Notes: generated by a model not told the origin, from the sequence alone. Shown: positions 1-14,341, numbered from the stretch's first letter. The stretch: 64,000 nucleotides of DNA from Ascaris suum (GCA_013433145.1 CM024184.1:868137-932136), one strand, 5' to 3'. Numbers and translations are program-made.

Positions 1-1519
1 TTGCTGAAATAAAAAACGGTGAAACAATAACTTTTTTTTTAAAAAAAATTTTCTTCTATCACCTCAAGATATTTATAGATTTGAAATATGTAGAATTCAA
101 TGATTCTTCAAATGCATTTTTATATGGCAATTTTTATTTTGTATTTATTATAAATTTGTTGATTTATTATCTCTTTATATATCGAGTGCTATTTTATTAT
201 CAGACTGATAAGTTGATTATTCTTATCAGTGTGCATTTCCTATATTTACTTTCTTTAATTATATTAATTTTGTTCATCTCTTTAGAAAATTATAAGAGAA
301 CAATCAACGAGATAGCAATACTAATGTGAAATATTTCCTTGCAAAACGCAATAGAAAATTTAGCAAATAAAATGATACGTTTTTATTAAGTCTAACTTAT
401 GCGACAAATCGAGGAAATTCAGCGGAAACGTTAGAAAAAAAAACGTCTGATTTTTCAATCAATAATATCTAGCATCCAAAAATGAAACATACAGCAATAT
501 GGCATTAATATACGCTTTTTATACTTTCATCTAAGGAATTAAGCAAATAAACGGATAAAGCCTTTCAAAAACTTATAAATAATGCATCCACTCGTTTTTT
601 TTTTTTTTTTGATTGTATCGATAAATGTAATAAATCAAAATTTCGAAAAAAATTGGCACTTATCCAAAATGCAGTTTTACCGGAAAAGTTGAGTTTGCAA
701 ATTTTAGGGAATTTTTAGTTATTCTTAAGTCATTGAAAGATAATCTAATCGATAGAATGAGCCTAAGTTTTGAGAATTGTATAGATGCGAACTACATCAA
801 TCAAACTTTAAAGAAGTTCGAACTTTTTTTTTTCGTTGAAAAGCTGAAAGCTTCCGATAGAAAGACAGCACATTTACACATACAACCAGAATGACGTCAT
901 GAGACTTGTTTACTGCTCAAAAATGTAGAAAAATACAACGCTATAGAAGAACTGAAGGTGAAATTATCTATAAGTAGTATGAATCAAAGTAAGGAAGATA
1001 ATAACTCAAATATGATCTGAAATCATTGATTTGATTCCAAAAAAAAACGCTGAGTCAAATATGATCTGAGTGTACACGCAATTTGAAACGCGAAAAGGGA
1101 TAACTTGCTAGCTATAAATCGCTTTATTTTAATTGAGTAGAAATTGTGAGCAATAGTTTTGATGGCTTCCGATCTAACGGTTGGAGGCTGAAATCCACTA
1201 AAGAAAACTTCAAGTGAGAAATATTTTCATTAAGTGAGACTCCCACTAGGAATCATTCAATCACTATTGATATGGAGGTAATATAAGACGATATTATTTG
1301 CGTCTTGAAGGCAGCTATCGTAGCCTTAACTCAAGGACTTCAACCTCAAGACTTAGATTCAAGTCGTTTCCAAACTTTTATTCGAAAAAGAAAAACGAGA
1401 AAAATACGTGCATTTCTATAAAAATATCAATGAAAACGATCCTTAAGCACTTGCAACAACTACTGACAACTCAAAGCGATACTTCTAAAATTGTAAGTAC
1501 TATAGCTATAGTCCATCGA
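1..1519. other. AT-rich sequence without a supported gene
   Basis: The stretch consists of A and T homopolymer runs and short random open frames. No splice-signal pair frames a convincing exon, and no RNA gene was recognised. It could be intergenic or intronic; the sequence does not decide. Confidence 0.6.
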
Positions 1520-1732
1520 TCAATGCAGTATTTTTTTTAGTGTTCCTCTGTGGCCTCTACCTCGAAATACAGGTAAGCGAACCTCTAATCGGAAACATAT
1601 TGCCCAATCAATATCCGATAAACGATCATCACCTTTAGAATAGTTGAGAATCAAGAGATCGAAGCGGAATTGGCTCAATATCATCGCATAAACTCGCTCT
1701 CCAGTTGCATCATTTAAGAATGTCATTATCAT
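1520..1732 (-). CDS. weak candidate exon, unknown product
   Basis: A 70-codon minus-strand frame opens at an ATG directly after an in-frame TAG. The deduced peptide has a balanced composition (for example NDATGERVYAMILSQFRFD) and is less AT-biased than its surroundings. Possible donors (GAG|GTTCGC and GAG|GTAGAG) lie within it, so the true exon could end before the listed stop. A frame of this length is common by chance in this window and no family was recognised, so this is a flag rather than a call. Confidence 0.15.
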   Translation of the reverse strand: MIMTFLNDATGERVYAMILSQFRFDLLILNYSKGDDRLSDIDWAICFRLEVRLPVFRGRGHRGTLKKILH

Positions 1733-4700
1733 CTACATCTGTCTTGGGATGCCACCTTGAAAGCTTCTATGTACCTACCAATAAATTGCATCAAATTATC
1801 AATTTTTTTTTGCAATTTTTATGCAAAATAATTCAATTTTTCGAGCATTTATTGAAGCTAAATGAAAAATAAACTCCGTACGAGGTAATTGCAAGTGAAA
1901 TTTTTTTTCTCGTAATCTTGTGGTTGTAAAATCTCCCAAATAAATTTCCCATCTTCGTCCCCTCAATTCTCTCCCTTCTAAACCTCCGTTCTTCCCTCAT
2001 ACTCTCTCCTCACATGATCGCCTAAACTTGATAGCTCTATGTAGAGTATCCTAGCTCATCAATAGAAGCATCATCAAACGAATCAATATTAGCTCAAGAT
2101 AAAGAAGGTAATATTCAATACGTACAATGTTATTGACTAAGCGAAACCAACGCCAACTCTTTAGAATATAATTGATTATTTCTGATGCATAAAAAAAAAT
2201 TTTTTTTAGCGACTATCAAAGAGCGATGCACACATAATTGAAGAAGCAAACGATCTGATATTTCACCATGCCGAGAATACATCCAAACTGGAAAACAATT
2301 TGCAGTGAAGAGGAAAAGGGAGGAGGGTGGAGAGAAGAGGAAGGGAAAGGAAAGGGAGATGGAAAACGGAAGAGGAGCGGAGATGGAAAGGGAGGGGAAA
2401 GAAGAAGAGGCGTAAATTACGTAGTGATTCAATATTGACCAACTCTAATTATTATACAAATTTAAATGTAGGTGAATAATTCATCAAAATATTTAAATAG
2501 CTACCGGAAATGTTTTAGACGAATCTGTTCATCTTTTTCAAACGGGAATATCCTGAATCAAGCAACAGATATCATCATTAAATTCTCAGTATATGTCTAA
2601 ATAAATGAAGCTAAATAGTAAAATAATGATGAAAATTGAAATAAACCCTTTTCCACCACTTTACTTCATGTGTTTTTTTCCCCTTACAATTTTATGACGT
2701 TTATCTCTCAAACTGTTCTAATCTAACTTCTAGCAACATAAAAAGAATACTACAAATTTTTACAAACAAACTTCAAGAAAACTATTTATCACGAACACTA
2801 TAAAATAAATATAAACTTCAACAAGCTCCTGTGTATATATCGCTAATAAATAAGTAGACGAAATATATATATTTTTTTACTTTTATAAAAAGGAAATGCA
2901 AGAGGATAATGGAGATTCTCAATGAATGAAGATGCTTTCAAGATCAGAGTTCATCCTTTGCAGGGCAATAATAACGCATCAAAATCTTTCCGCTATACTC
3001 CAACGCGATGATTTCATTAGGCTCGTTACGCATTTGTTAGAGATAGGCTTCTCTATTTTCTCATCAGCTTTTTTTGGTTTTCATGTGTGAATATACTCAA
3101 AGAATCGCCTTACAAGGGCGCATAATTGAGGACAAGCGTAAATACCGGCGTGTATTTATAAGATTATATAATTTCGTGATTTATTTTTTATAATTTAATG
3201 TGAAGAAGTTTGCAATCTGGTTTCCTTGCAGTTGCATTTAAATTAATTTTGCAATATAGTTCTTCACGATTGCATTAGAATAAACTTTTGCAATTTTGTT
3301 TTTTTTTATGAGTAAATACTATCATTTGACTCAATGCAACCAAAAAGAGCGACTGACTTAGAAGAAGCAATGAAATACCACGTTATAAAAGCTGAAATTT
3401 CTACTGTATTCATGAACAACTAAGAATTTTAAAGAAAATAATGTGCACGCATTGAAGACTGTATGTCTAAGAAATATTTGCACCGCTTAGTAGGATAGAT
3501 TCGAGTAGAGAAATATAACAGGTATTGTTACAGCTAAGCTTCAACAGGTAAGCTGACAGGTAAAGTTGTAAAGGTAACAGACGTTGATTAAAAGTGAGGC
3601 TTAACGCCACAGACTACTTTAATACAACTCATCACCTAACGCTTCTGCTGCGTTTTAAGATTGAACGTTGAAATGCGCACAACAGTGAGAAGATTCCTCG
3701 AATCCTTAGCGTTGCGCCTAAGTGCAACTTATTACAGTTGAGGTTGAATGCAAATATTCGGGGACTAGGCTCTTTTCGATGAAGGAATATCTGTGAATAA
3801 CTGCATAGCATTAAGTTTCGGTTAATAAAAGCTGCAGACAGACACATACGCGCACGCTGACAGAATGACCGATAGCGCGAGACTATAATGTGTTTTGTTC
3901 GGTCATAAAAAGTGCATACAAATGAGGACATTTACATATAGCATTTGCAAATACCCGTCAAATATTAACGATACAGCAACATTCAAGGATTTGGTACCGA
4001 TATTTGAGGAGAGAAAGATGGGCTTCTCATAGCGATCTCAATGAGCGGTTTGAATGAGAAAACCGAAAAACATTTTTACTGCATAATACTCGCTGGAAAT
4101 TTTTATTTTTATCTTCCCCCTCGTTTATAGTTGCTTTCAGTTTTCTTTTTCAATAAAAAAACTTCAAAAATCCACGCAAAATTTTTTTTCAAAGGTCGTT
4201 AGTCATCTCCAGTAAATGATAAAAATATTCGATTCAATTCGATAGGATGAAGAAAAAACCTACAATTCAACGCTTCTTGGACGAAAAAAAAATAAAAACA
4301 ATAATTTATAGGGACAAATTTTGGAGAAAAAAAAATTCCGATGAAAAAAAATGGAGGAAAATCATAAACTATCGAATAGATAAATATTCAATTTCGATAT
4401 ATTCATTAAATTAATTCCTCTTTATTTAATTTAGAAGAAATGAATTACGAAAGAAATTAATCTCCACCTGTTTGGAAATCTCTATTTTTTAATGTTTTTT
4501 TTCGAGAAATTTTTTTTTTAAATTATATAAATTTGAAAAATTGAAAAATTTTTTTTTTCAATTATATAAACTATTGCTTGCAAGCAGAAGAAAATATTGT
4601 CAGTTTTTATCGCTCTCCGTTTAGTGAAATAGAGGTGAAAACGATTGCTATAAGTCGTCGTTCTATCCTTCATCTCCGCTCTCCTCACTATTCTTAACAC

Positions 4701-5434
4701 TGAGAATTTATGGACTAAAGCATGGAACAACGTTGATCCTCTATTTAATATCGAAATGACCATATATCTCTCCAAATATTTCTATATAATATCGATAGGT
4801 TCCAAATGGGTTTTTTTTTTAAATACAAGAAGATATGAACTTATGTCAAACTGCAGCAAAAATTGGCTCACCAAGAATTCAAAATTTTTTCATCTCTACT
4901 GTATATATTCCATTAAAAAGCAACTCTCTACATCTTTTACTGCACAAATTCGATATGTCCAACTCTAGCTGCCCTCTCAACTACCTCGTTCTCTCTTGTA
5001 ATGTTTTTCTGCCCTTGTGAAGGCGCCTACTTGTCATTCCTAATATAAGCTTTTAGCGTATTTTTAGCTGCAACAGAAAAGTTATATCATATTCATCTTA
5101 TCCTACACTTCAATGAATGATCGTTGATCTTTAGATGCTCAATCGCTCGGAACAATTTCATTTCATTTCACATGCATGACATCATTGACAAATATGGATA
5201 TCGATGACGCACAATATATCCCATAATTTTCCCTGACACCTGCCTATAATTACTGATACCTCGTGATACATTACGGTAAGCGCTCAATAACTCAACTAGG
5301 AATTTTTTTGCTAGAGGAAATTCAAGGAAGCATTCGATTCAAATCGTATAGTGCTCAAAGTTTCTGTTTTCTATTATATAGGCTAATCGAAAATCTTCGT
5401 CTCGTTTCCTCTTTTTCTTTCCCTTCTTTTTTTT
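1733..5434. other. non-coding AT-rich stretch
   Basis: No supported gene. It contains A/T homopolymers and the purine-rich block at 2307-2410. The minus-strand frame at 3632-3931 is slightly GC-richer, but no splice signals or motif support it. Confidence 0.5.
2307..2410. repeat. polypurine tract of about 100 bases
   Basis: The plus strand is almost uninterrupted G and A, with irregular GGA, GAAA and GGGA words. It is low-complexity sequence; the proline/serine-rich frame on its complement (2130-2432) is a composition effect. Confidence 0.8.
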
Positions 5435-5447
5435 CCCCCCCCCCCCC
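5435..5447. repeat. C13 homopolymer in a pyrimidine tract
   Basis: A run of 13 C follows about 30 bases of T/C sequence. It is one of eleven G or C homopolymers of 10 or more in this AT-rich window. Confidence 0.9.
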
Positions 5448-6077
5448 ACCCCACTTTCCCCTCATATCTAGTTCTGATGGAGGTGGAATAAATGGAACAT
5501 TTGGAAAATTCGTATGTTCATAGATGAAGAAATCATTGAAATTTAAAGATATTACGCAATCATGCAATAAGGAAACAGCATATATAAAGAATTGAAGAAA
5601 TATTCGAGATTTATGAAAGTGGGAAATGAGAAGACTTGTTTATGTAGGAATCAGTTCATCAGTCAACATTTTTTTCTCGTCCAATTGAATTTGAACACTT
5701 CGAGATATGTCGGCAAAACGCAATCACGTTTACAAAGAAGATGAGCCTTAAATCCCCTAGAGGGAAATAACGATCGACTTAAAAATTGGTCGAAAATAAA
5801 GTCGAAATTAGCGATTGCATATTTTGATGATGAAATATATTCATATATTTCTGGAACATATCCGTTACGCATTGATTCACATATTTCTGGAATCTGTTTG
5901 GGGCAATTTTTCATGTGCCCGTCATTGTTTCATCATTGCATGTGCGTATATTCGCAATCAGTATATATCGCCACTCCATAAAGTCGTTTTTCGACCCTAA
6001 ATTTTAAATTTTTTGGCAAAAATTTATAAAAAATTATACGAAAATTATGAAGACGTATAATTTTTAGCGCCTCAAAT

Positions 6078-6096
6078 CCCCCCCCCCCCCCCCCCC
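6078..6096. repeat. C19 homopolymer
   Basis: Nineteen consecutive C, the longest G/C homopolymer in the window, followed by C-rich sequence to about 6107. Confidence 0.95.
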
Positions 6097-8899
6097 TCCC
6101 CACCCCAGCATGGCAACCGCTCATATTTCAATTTCATCGTATAAAAAGCAATATTTAGATGTTGCTAACTTTACATTTTGGATTTCCATCAAAATGTTTT
6201 GATTTAAAAAAAAATTCCATCCGAGAAATAAACACCAAAAAAAAAATTTATTATGCAAATATCGTTGAAATTTGCAAATTGCATGCGGAAAATTTTTCTT
6301 TCTTTGAAAAATAGACAAACACTTATCTATGAATAGTCGCGATTCTTAAAGCTTCGTTGTTCACATAATGCTAACTATTACAGAAAATCAGCGGCTATAT
6401 TTCACACATTAAAAAAAAACCAAGTCGAAATATATAAAAACAATTTTCGACGATGATATTTTGCGAATTTTTAAGCATAAATAATGACCATTTGAAAGAA
6501 TACCTTCTAGAGCTTTATTATCAAAAACATATGTCTGAGGGTTAGATCTATTCAAGGGTCATGGTTACGACAATTCAAGGGATTAGAGTCATTGTTATGC
6601 AAATATGTCTGAAGAAGCAATCCATGCTTAGCAGATCATGACGAATTAGTGTTAAATTGTACATTTTGGAACTTTTTTGCGCATAACTAGATCATTTTTG
6701 CAAAGATCTTTAAGACAATCCAGAAATATGCAGTAAAAATTCTAAACGAAAAGAGCTTTACGCGACAGTTTCTAGAATCCCTCGAAAAGCTCATAATTTC
6801 TAATGAATCAACGAATTTGAAATTATTCCGATTATAACCCGTCAAGCTCTAAAATTAGACTTACTCTTCATCCGTATCTGTAGATATAAGCGGAGCTGAA
6901 TGATGTTAGTCATAACTGCAACTGTTATTTCAGTTTGAAACTGCTGCCGGCTAGAGAAAATATTCGAAATAGAAAATCGGGAATTTTTACAAAAAAAAGA
7001 AAAAATAGTGGAGCAATGAAAAATGGAAAACAATGGAAAATTATCTTTTCTTTCGATAACTTCATCGCTTGGCAATCAGCTAAGGTTACAATTTCAGGCA
7101 ATTGAGAGAAGAAGAAGCGGGAAGGGGAGCGGGCAAGTTGGGTTGGTGATGAGATTATATCTATATGCATATAACAGTGTTGACACTCTCTTTAAGAAAG
7201 GATGAAAACAAATACGTCAAAGAATTCTTTTAGGTCGTTAAACGGCAAAGCTTGATAAACACCGCGTAAATTACATCAATCGACAGTGGTAATAACCGCT
7301 GTTAGAGCATTATTACCCAAGTTAGTGCATCTGAAATTCTGTCGAAGATACGCTCAACTTCATTATTTCAATTTAATGCCTTCAACGAAGAAAAACAAAA
7401 AAAAAAAAATCCTCAATTTTCCATCGCAATCTCAGCAATTCAATTGTTATTTAATATATTTATAGCAACGAAATAAAAACGATGGTAAATTCAGAATGTT
7501 TTATGTAATGAATCAAAATTACTCTCAGGACTGTGGGTGATATTCCACTGATCGAATTGTTATGTTCCTTTCTATCCTGAATGATTATCAAAAAAAAAAA
7601 AATTTTTTTTTGAGTGGAAAAATAACAGTCGAAAATAAACGCGTTGACGAAATAAAATAACATAGAGGTTTATTTCCGTTTCGGAAGAACAGCCTTGGTT
7701 AAGCTCATTGATCCCATCGATGAGCCGTAGAAGCAATAAACTAAAACCTTCAGCGACATTCATCTCAAAATAAGGCACTTGTTAGTTCCGACACTTCCCA
7801 AGGCAAAAGAAATTGCTATAGCGGATACAAATGTAGAAACATCACAAAAAATGCTAGCATATAATTAAGCTTTACGATTTTGCGTATTACATCAATCAGC
7901 ATTACAAATTACGAACGATTCATTAATCATGTGCAACTAAATAGCTCATTTTTCAATCAGACCGACCGCTCGCATAAATTTTATCGCTAAAGGTTTATTA
8001 TTTCCGAATGTCCTCGAAACTGACGATATACAATATCATGTGCAAAATGCAGATAAGGTCTTTGGCGTCAACAACCTATAACTCCTTTGGAATTGATGGA
8101 TGGAGCCATCCTCGTATGATAATTTACTATAAGCAAATTTCGTACTCTAACTTCAGCGTGATTCCCACTTGAGACTATCGGGGAGATGAAAACATGATAC
8201 GTCTCCATAGACACAGAACATATATGCATGCATAATACCTACATATAAACAAGGATATTGATTTGATGATGTGGTGTGTCGCCTGTTTAGCCGATGGCTT
8301 AAGCACTGAGGATTCCGTAGCGAAAGAGTTTCCCATCTTTTTCCTTTATGATTGACTCTTCATCGGGTTCCCTTCCGTTTACAAAATACAAAATTGCTAC
8401 TCATCGGGAAATTCCCGAATTTTTCTTCTCCTTGAGTTTGTCGTTTCGCTTTCCCTCTTCGCAATAATTCCTCCCGACAACGCCTCCACCCCGACCATAA
8501 CCTCGTTGCACACATTACTCATAGATATCTGCATGCAGCAATAAAGTCGCCATAATGGCTTCGCAAATGTAAATAGATGTTTACGAAAGATTCTAACTCA
8601 CAAAGTATTTGATCGACTTGCGTTTTCATATATTTGTCGTATCATTTTTCATTTCAAGCAATCTTCCATAGCCTCAAAACGGCTGAATATATTTCTAGGT
8701 AGCTTGTAGAATTTTTGAAAAACAATTGTTGCGTATTTTTTACAGCTGTTGTACGACTTATCAAAATTATTTCAATATGGTGATTTGAGAAATTTAAAGA
8801 TAAAATTCGAGGAATTTTTTTAAAATAATAAATGGTGATTTTCAATTGCGAATAGAAATTTGAGATAAATATTAGCGGAAAATAAACCGAAACCTCCCT

Positions 8900-8915
8900 C
8901 CCCCCCCCCCCCCCC
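8900..8915. repeat. C16 homopolymer
   Basis: Sixteen consecutive C, followed by ACCCC and then an A9 run. Confidence 0.95.
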
Positions 8916-10395
8916 ACCCCAAAAAAAAATAAATAGAAAAATAAGATGAATTTAGGTGAAAACTAATAGCAATGCTAAACGAATTGAAATATAAACTAGA
9001 AAGAATGCGAAATACAGAGGAATGCTAAAATGAAAAAAAAAAAGAATCTGTAAAATAAATCGAAAATAAAAGAAAATTCGAGTTCTAAAGTCCTCAAGTT
9101 CTAAAGCTCTACTAAAAGAAGAACTCATCAAACGTATTGTTTCGTCGAGAAATAAAACAAACGAATAGCAAAAATATAAAGAGGAGGCATACTCATTCAT
9201 CGCAATAACATGCAATATTGGAGGTTAAGTTTAGGCGCATCTTACATGTATAGAATTTTTGAAAAGCTCACAATGTTGCGCTTTCCAGCGAAAAAAAATT
9301 AAAGGCCTAAAGCTTAGTGAAGCTTTCATGACTTGTAAGTGCTTCATTGTCGCATAGAATGATGTTAGTGCAGAACTTTCATGGCTTAAAAAATTTGGAA
9401 AAGCATGGGCCAATTTTTCTATCTCTTTACGTCTCCGTTTCCGCTCCGTTCCACCTACTATCCTCCTGTTGCATGCGAGGCCTTTATTCAAGGACCGTAG
9501 AAAAAAAAAAACAAGTTTATAAAAGCAAATAAATTTATGCTGAATTCTTCGCTTATATACTGAAACTTTTATAAAAAATTATAAAGTTACAAAGTAAATT
9601 CACTATGATTATGAGAAATAAATTAAAATAGATTTTCTTTAACCGATGTCGCTAACTTTTTAGACTTAGTATGATAGTGATGAAAAAGTGAAGTGTAAGA
9701 AGTAAGCAATTCGCTATAGCAATGCCGCCATTTTTGAATGAGTATCATCCATATAGCCTTCAAATAACATAGAACCCTCTTCATGGTGCATTATTGATTA
9801 ACAATCTTGAACTGGGCAATACTTGAAGCTCGAATCAAAAAGCTAAAACGATTAATACATTGCATTACAATTATTTGACATGCTAGTATTGCATTTTTTT
9901 TTTTCATCTGAGAATATTGCAATCTTTCGATGATTAATTTGTGGAACAACGCTAGAATAATGAATGCAATATGGCTTCGCAGTATATATAAAAGTTAGCA
10001 GTACTGTTTACACCTCTCATCGATTCATCAAAAGCTAAATTGCTTATAGAAGACAGCCTTCAAGAGGGGTGCGATGGGGGGAGGTAGGGGGAAGGGGGGA
10101 TAACTCTTAGGTTTATGGTGAGGATGGTCAGACAACAAAATGACATAGAAATTGTGTTCCACAATCGGATCGAATTCCTCATAAAAGTCGAGGAATTGTT
10201 GAATTTGAAAACATATAATATCTTCAGACCAGATCAGACTTGTTGCTCAACCTCCCCCTTCCCATTCCCCATCGCCCGTATTTTTCCTCCTTGCAAGCCT
10301 TAAAATGCCGATTATGCTTTTCGTTATATCTTTTCATAATATTTCAAAGGTATTTAATCGATTTATCATTGTAAATGTTGCATTAATTTCTCAAA

Positions 10396-10444
10396 AAATA
10401 AATAAATAAATGAATAAATAAATAAAGAAAGAAATAAATAAAAC
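10396..10444. repeat. AAAT tetranucleotide microsatellite
   Basis: Imperfect tandem AAAT units with occasional G substitutions. Confidence 0.9.
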
Positions 10445-10735
10445 AATCCAAAAAATATCTTTAAAAATATTTTATTTGTGAGAATTATATTCATACATAA
10501 GCGAAATATTCCAAAAACATCGCAAATGAATACATATCATATAATATATTAAAATAACAAAAGAATTGACAATCGACATATATATATTATTCTTCTTCAT
10601 AGATAAAACGCAACGAAATATAATGCTTTAAAAGAATGCAAAAGAAAAAAAAAACGATAAGTTAAGTAACGGATATATTTCCATAAGAAATGAATAATGC
10701 AATCTTCCATCGAGCTCCCATCCCATTCCCTCCCT

Positions 10736-10748
10736 CCCCCCCCCCCCC
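10736..10748. repeat. C13 homopolymer
   Basis: Thirteen C within the pyrimidine tract at 10715-10760. Confidence 0.9.
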
Positions 10749-13380
10749 TCCAGCTTCCCTACAAATAAATCCATTTTGGTAATAAACCTTTTCAAGCATT
10801 AACCATATAACATGAAATGAATATATACGATATTTCAAAAATTAATATATGATACTGAATTTAAAAAAAAAAATAAATATTTATTAGTGTTAATATACTT
10901 GGGGGAATAAGATTAGAAAAACGAAGCATAAAATATTAACGGAATTTTGAAGATTGTATTACTGTGAAAAACGGATTCGATTCTTTTTGGAGTTAATAAT
11001 TAAGGAATCTTTGAGGTTCCCACCTTTCATTATTATGCAAATTTTTACAAATATAATCCATTATGTTGTTATAACTGGTAATGATGAAGCAATACTATTG
11101 GGCAATAGTCTTTGAAGTAATAAAATTATTCGACATGAATCCGATTTCATATTAGAAAGTATCGCTGCAGATTTAGTTAAGCATAAAGATTGAGACAATA
11201 TCTCTAAGTTGGAAAAGCTGAATAAGTTGAAAAGATAAGTTGGAAACGCTCATAATGGAAAAGTTTATTATAGCGTATGGTTAATATAAATATATGTTTA
11301 TAGTCGCATGTTTTCAATCATATCGCTCACTTTGAATAATTTCACTAAATGATAAACACAGACGGAACTAATTTACAATTTAAGATTAAAAGAATAGAAT
11401 ATCACTAAGCGATTATAAGCATCAACAGGTGTGAATTTCGAAGGTAATCATCACCTTATTTTTATTCGACATGAATCCGATATAATGAATAATGAAATAA
11501 GGTAATCATCACCTTATTTCATTATTCATTATAAGCATCAATACACCTTATTATTAAGCAGAATAAATATCCGTTAATGAATAATTCATTAACGTGGAAA
11601 AAATGAGAGCGTATTAGCGAAATGTGTTTAAAAAGTCAAATGTGTTATAATAGGCCGACGATTATTTCATTAGATAAACATTTTAAAATATGCGAAATGA
11701 ATAGTTTATTTTCAACGTCGAAATTCTCAACATTTCGAAGCAAACACGTTAAAATTCCCATAAGAGAGATTTTGAAACAATATCTGCAAGAAGAAAGAGA
11801 TCACCAACATCAAAAAATACGTTTAGAGTGAACTTTGACATGAGAACATATATAGAACGTCAATTGAAACAAATCAACGTTAATGAAACGGCGAAAATTT
11901 TTCGCATAAAAAACGTTGAATTTCTTGCGCATATTTTATCGCCCAAATTTCTGCTGTACTAGAGAAACTAGAGTGGGCGTTCATACTCCATCCTATCTTC
12001 CGGAATGAGTCCTCATCGTCGCATGTTCCCTTCATCATCCCCGCCCCACTTCCGGGGATATCGATGAACGCACGCTCTCCATTCATTACGTTTGCAAAGT
12101 CAAACGAAATAAAACTATCAAAGTCGATTGAAATTTAAAAGAACTAATAAAAGTATATACGGTTGCAACGATTAAAAAAAACTCCTCTCCAATTGTTGTC
12201 GTTATTTGAGTGGTTTTTTTAAATTCACAGTATGCAGGAAGAAATCTTCATTCTCAACTCGCACTGGTTTCAGCAGAAGGGATTTAAAGAACGCATCTAA
12301 AGTTTCCGGAATTAGTCCACACAAAATACGCTTATCTCTTTCTTACCACTCTTTTCTGCATGCTGCTTAAGGATTGAGGTGTACACTCGAGGAGGAAAAG
12401 AGTGGCGATAAAGTGAATCTAGAAACCAATAAATCGTCTTGAATTTCACAAATTTATAGCTTCATCTTAATCGGTCCAATATAACCAATATGCTAATTTC
12501 CGCCTCATTATTTTTTGATGGTTGCATTTTTTTAAACCTTTCATCACAATTAACAAAATAGTATTATCATGGCAAACTTTGATAAGAAAGCTTTTTGGCG
12601 TTTTTCATTGCTTCTATAATTTCTTGATGCTCACCTGTCTATTCAATTGGATATGCAAATTTTTAAAAATTTAAAAATTTATAAAAAAATGGTCTGAAAA
12701 TTTTCTTCGCAAACAACAATATCTTTACCGATGATCACTTATGCAAATTATATCAAATACAAACAATCATATTTTTTACTACAAAATCGCGTCATCAATG
12801 ATTGCATAATAAATAGATTCATCTACCACCTGATATTATAGTCAAGCATAGATTATTATCAGTTTATTGTGATGACAAAATACGCTAACAATTAAATTAC
12901 TTGTAAATTATCCTCAAACGATGCCGCGATTCATTGTCAGATTCTTTAACTAACGATGCGAACAATGAGGTTTATTACCGAACCAACGAACCGACTAACC
13001 AATGAGTTCTTTATCGAACCATTTAACCAATGAAATTTATAACCTACCCATCCATCCACCTACGACGCCATTTCAATGGCGATACATATGAACATATTTA
13101 TTCTTATGCAATATACATAAACTTCCAGTGCAAACAGATCAAGTTTACAAAAGTAGTGAAAATATGTATGGCATTATTGACATATATAGTGACCAAGTAA
13201 AGTAATAAATGTGAGTGTTATACAGGTGAGGAATAAGGTTTAATGTGGTATCATCGATCGACTCACAAATTACAATTATTCATAACGACTGCTGAACCTT
13301 ACTAACTAACTAGTTTTAAACGAAGACCTCATCTCGCCCAAGCAGTGAGAGAAGGTAGAAGTGAGAGAGAGAGAAGGAGA
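10749..13380. other. non-coding AT-rich stretch with fold-back element
   Basis: No supported gene. It holds the perfect inverted repeat at 11481-11533 and its neighbouring repeated words, described separately. Confidence 0.5.
11481..11533. repeat. perfect 23-bp inverted repeat with 7-base loop
   Basis: Positions 11481-11503 are the exact reverse complement of 11511-11533, separated by the loop AATCATC. Parts of the arm and loop also occur just upstream (near 11441-11458), and the word ATTCGACATGAATCCGAT occurs both near 11130 and near 11464. This suggests local templated duplication or a short fold-back element. No coding role is evident. Confidence 0.9.
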
Positions 13381-13397
13381 GGTTGGGGAGGGGGGGT

Positions 13398-13412
13398 GGG
13401 GGGGGGGGGGGG
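13398..13412. repeat. G15 homopolymer within G-rich tract
   Basis: The run sits inside a purine tract from about 13345 to 13425 that includes GAGAGAGAGA and a G6T interruption. Confidence 0.9.
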
Positions 13413-13476
13413 AGGAAAGAAGTGAAAGAAATAGCACTAAAAATTTCGAATTGCAAAAAATCACTGAGAAATCTTA

Positions 13477-13853
13477 TTGGAGAAGTTATCACGACACGTG
13501 CTTTATGGTTTTTTTGCATCTTTAAATGGTTGCGGGTCTCTTCAAAATGGACAGGTCATCCGTAGTATTGTTACATCAGGCAATCCTTTGGTGGACATTA
13601 TACTTGCCAAATATCGTAGCTCAAGCTTAGGTGATCTGCAAATTTCGAGTATAGAACAAATCGACATCCACATGCGTATGTGAACAGAGACAAAATCTTG
13701 CTGCCATGACCTCCCGCGCACATCATAAGAGTGCCTTTCTGGCTGTAACAACGCAAAGACACAAATGTAATCCGCTCGTACTAGGAAAGAATTTTTTGCG
13801 CTTGTTCGACCAGATACATAGTCGGATGCTAACATATGGGCATTTCCCTCATA
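13477..13853. other. GC-richer island with candidate exons on both strands
   Basis: This island has a visibly higher G+C than its surroundings and long open frames on both strands. On the minus strand the frame at 13542-13835 contains acceptor-like sites (GTTGTTACAG and AAATTTGCAG) and a donor-like GCAA|GTATAA, giving in-phase pieces such as PERHSYDVRGR and SPKLELRYLA. On the plus strand a frame at 13477-13683 is equally protein-like. I could not decide the strand, and no family was recognised. Confidence 0.25.
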
Positions 13854-14271
13854 GAGCCCTTTAGCTCAACCACCTGGGTATCGAACGCTTTTGCACTTGC
13901 CTCTTTCCGTTACACGTACATGTACCACATACATTTGTGATTCGTAGTTACTTAATAGCTCCAATTTCGGCTATTTATGTACAAAATGTGAGATGAACGA
14001 TCATTCTTCATTAATTTTTATATTGCGTTATCAGTTTTTATCAGTTCGATTGAAGACTTTTGACTTTCTTATAGCAAATTATAGGGAAATCAATTTAAAT
14101 ATCTCTTATTAGGTAGAGCTTAGTTTCTGATAAGCAATTGAGATAGAATGCTGAAAAAGTTACAGTGATAAGGAAGTAGATTTATTCAAGTATTTTGTAG
14201 TGAGGATATTATTGCAGAAATTTTTATTAGCATAGCTTTTGTGTTTTACTTAGATATTAACACATAAAAAC

Positions 14272-14273
<2 letters not shown>

Positions 14274-14341
<68 letters not shown>
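14274..14341. repeat. (AT)n microsatellite
   Basis: About 34 alternating AT units without interruption. Confidence 0.98.

Larger units (their letters stand above)
5448..10394. other. non-coding AT-rich stretch
   Basis: No supported gene. It contains long C runs at 6078-6096 and 8900-8915 and several A8-A11 runs. Frames here, including one on the minus strand at 9231-9491 with a protease-like word, have no supporting splice structure. Confidence 0.5.

Noticed and set aside
8270..8340. tRNA-like GC-richer stretch
   Set aside because: No A-box/B-box pair or cloverleaf could be formed.
9231..9491. Minus-strand frame containing RIVGGTE, like the N-terminus of trypsin-family proteases
   Set aside because: No CGG, catalytic His, Asp or Ser context follows, and the next residues are a run of basic ones. 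Treated as coincidence.
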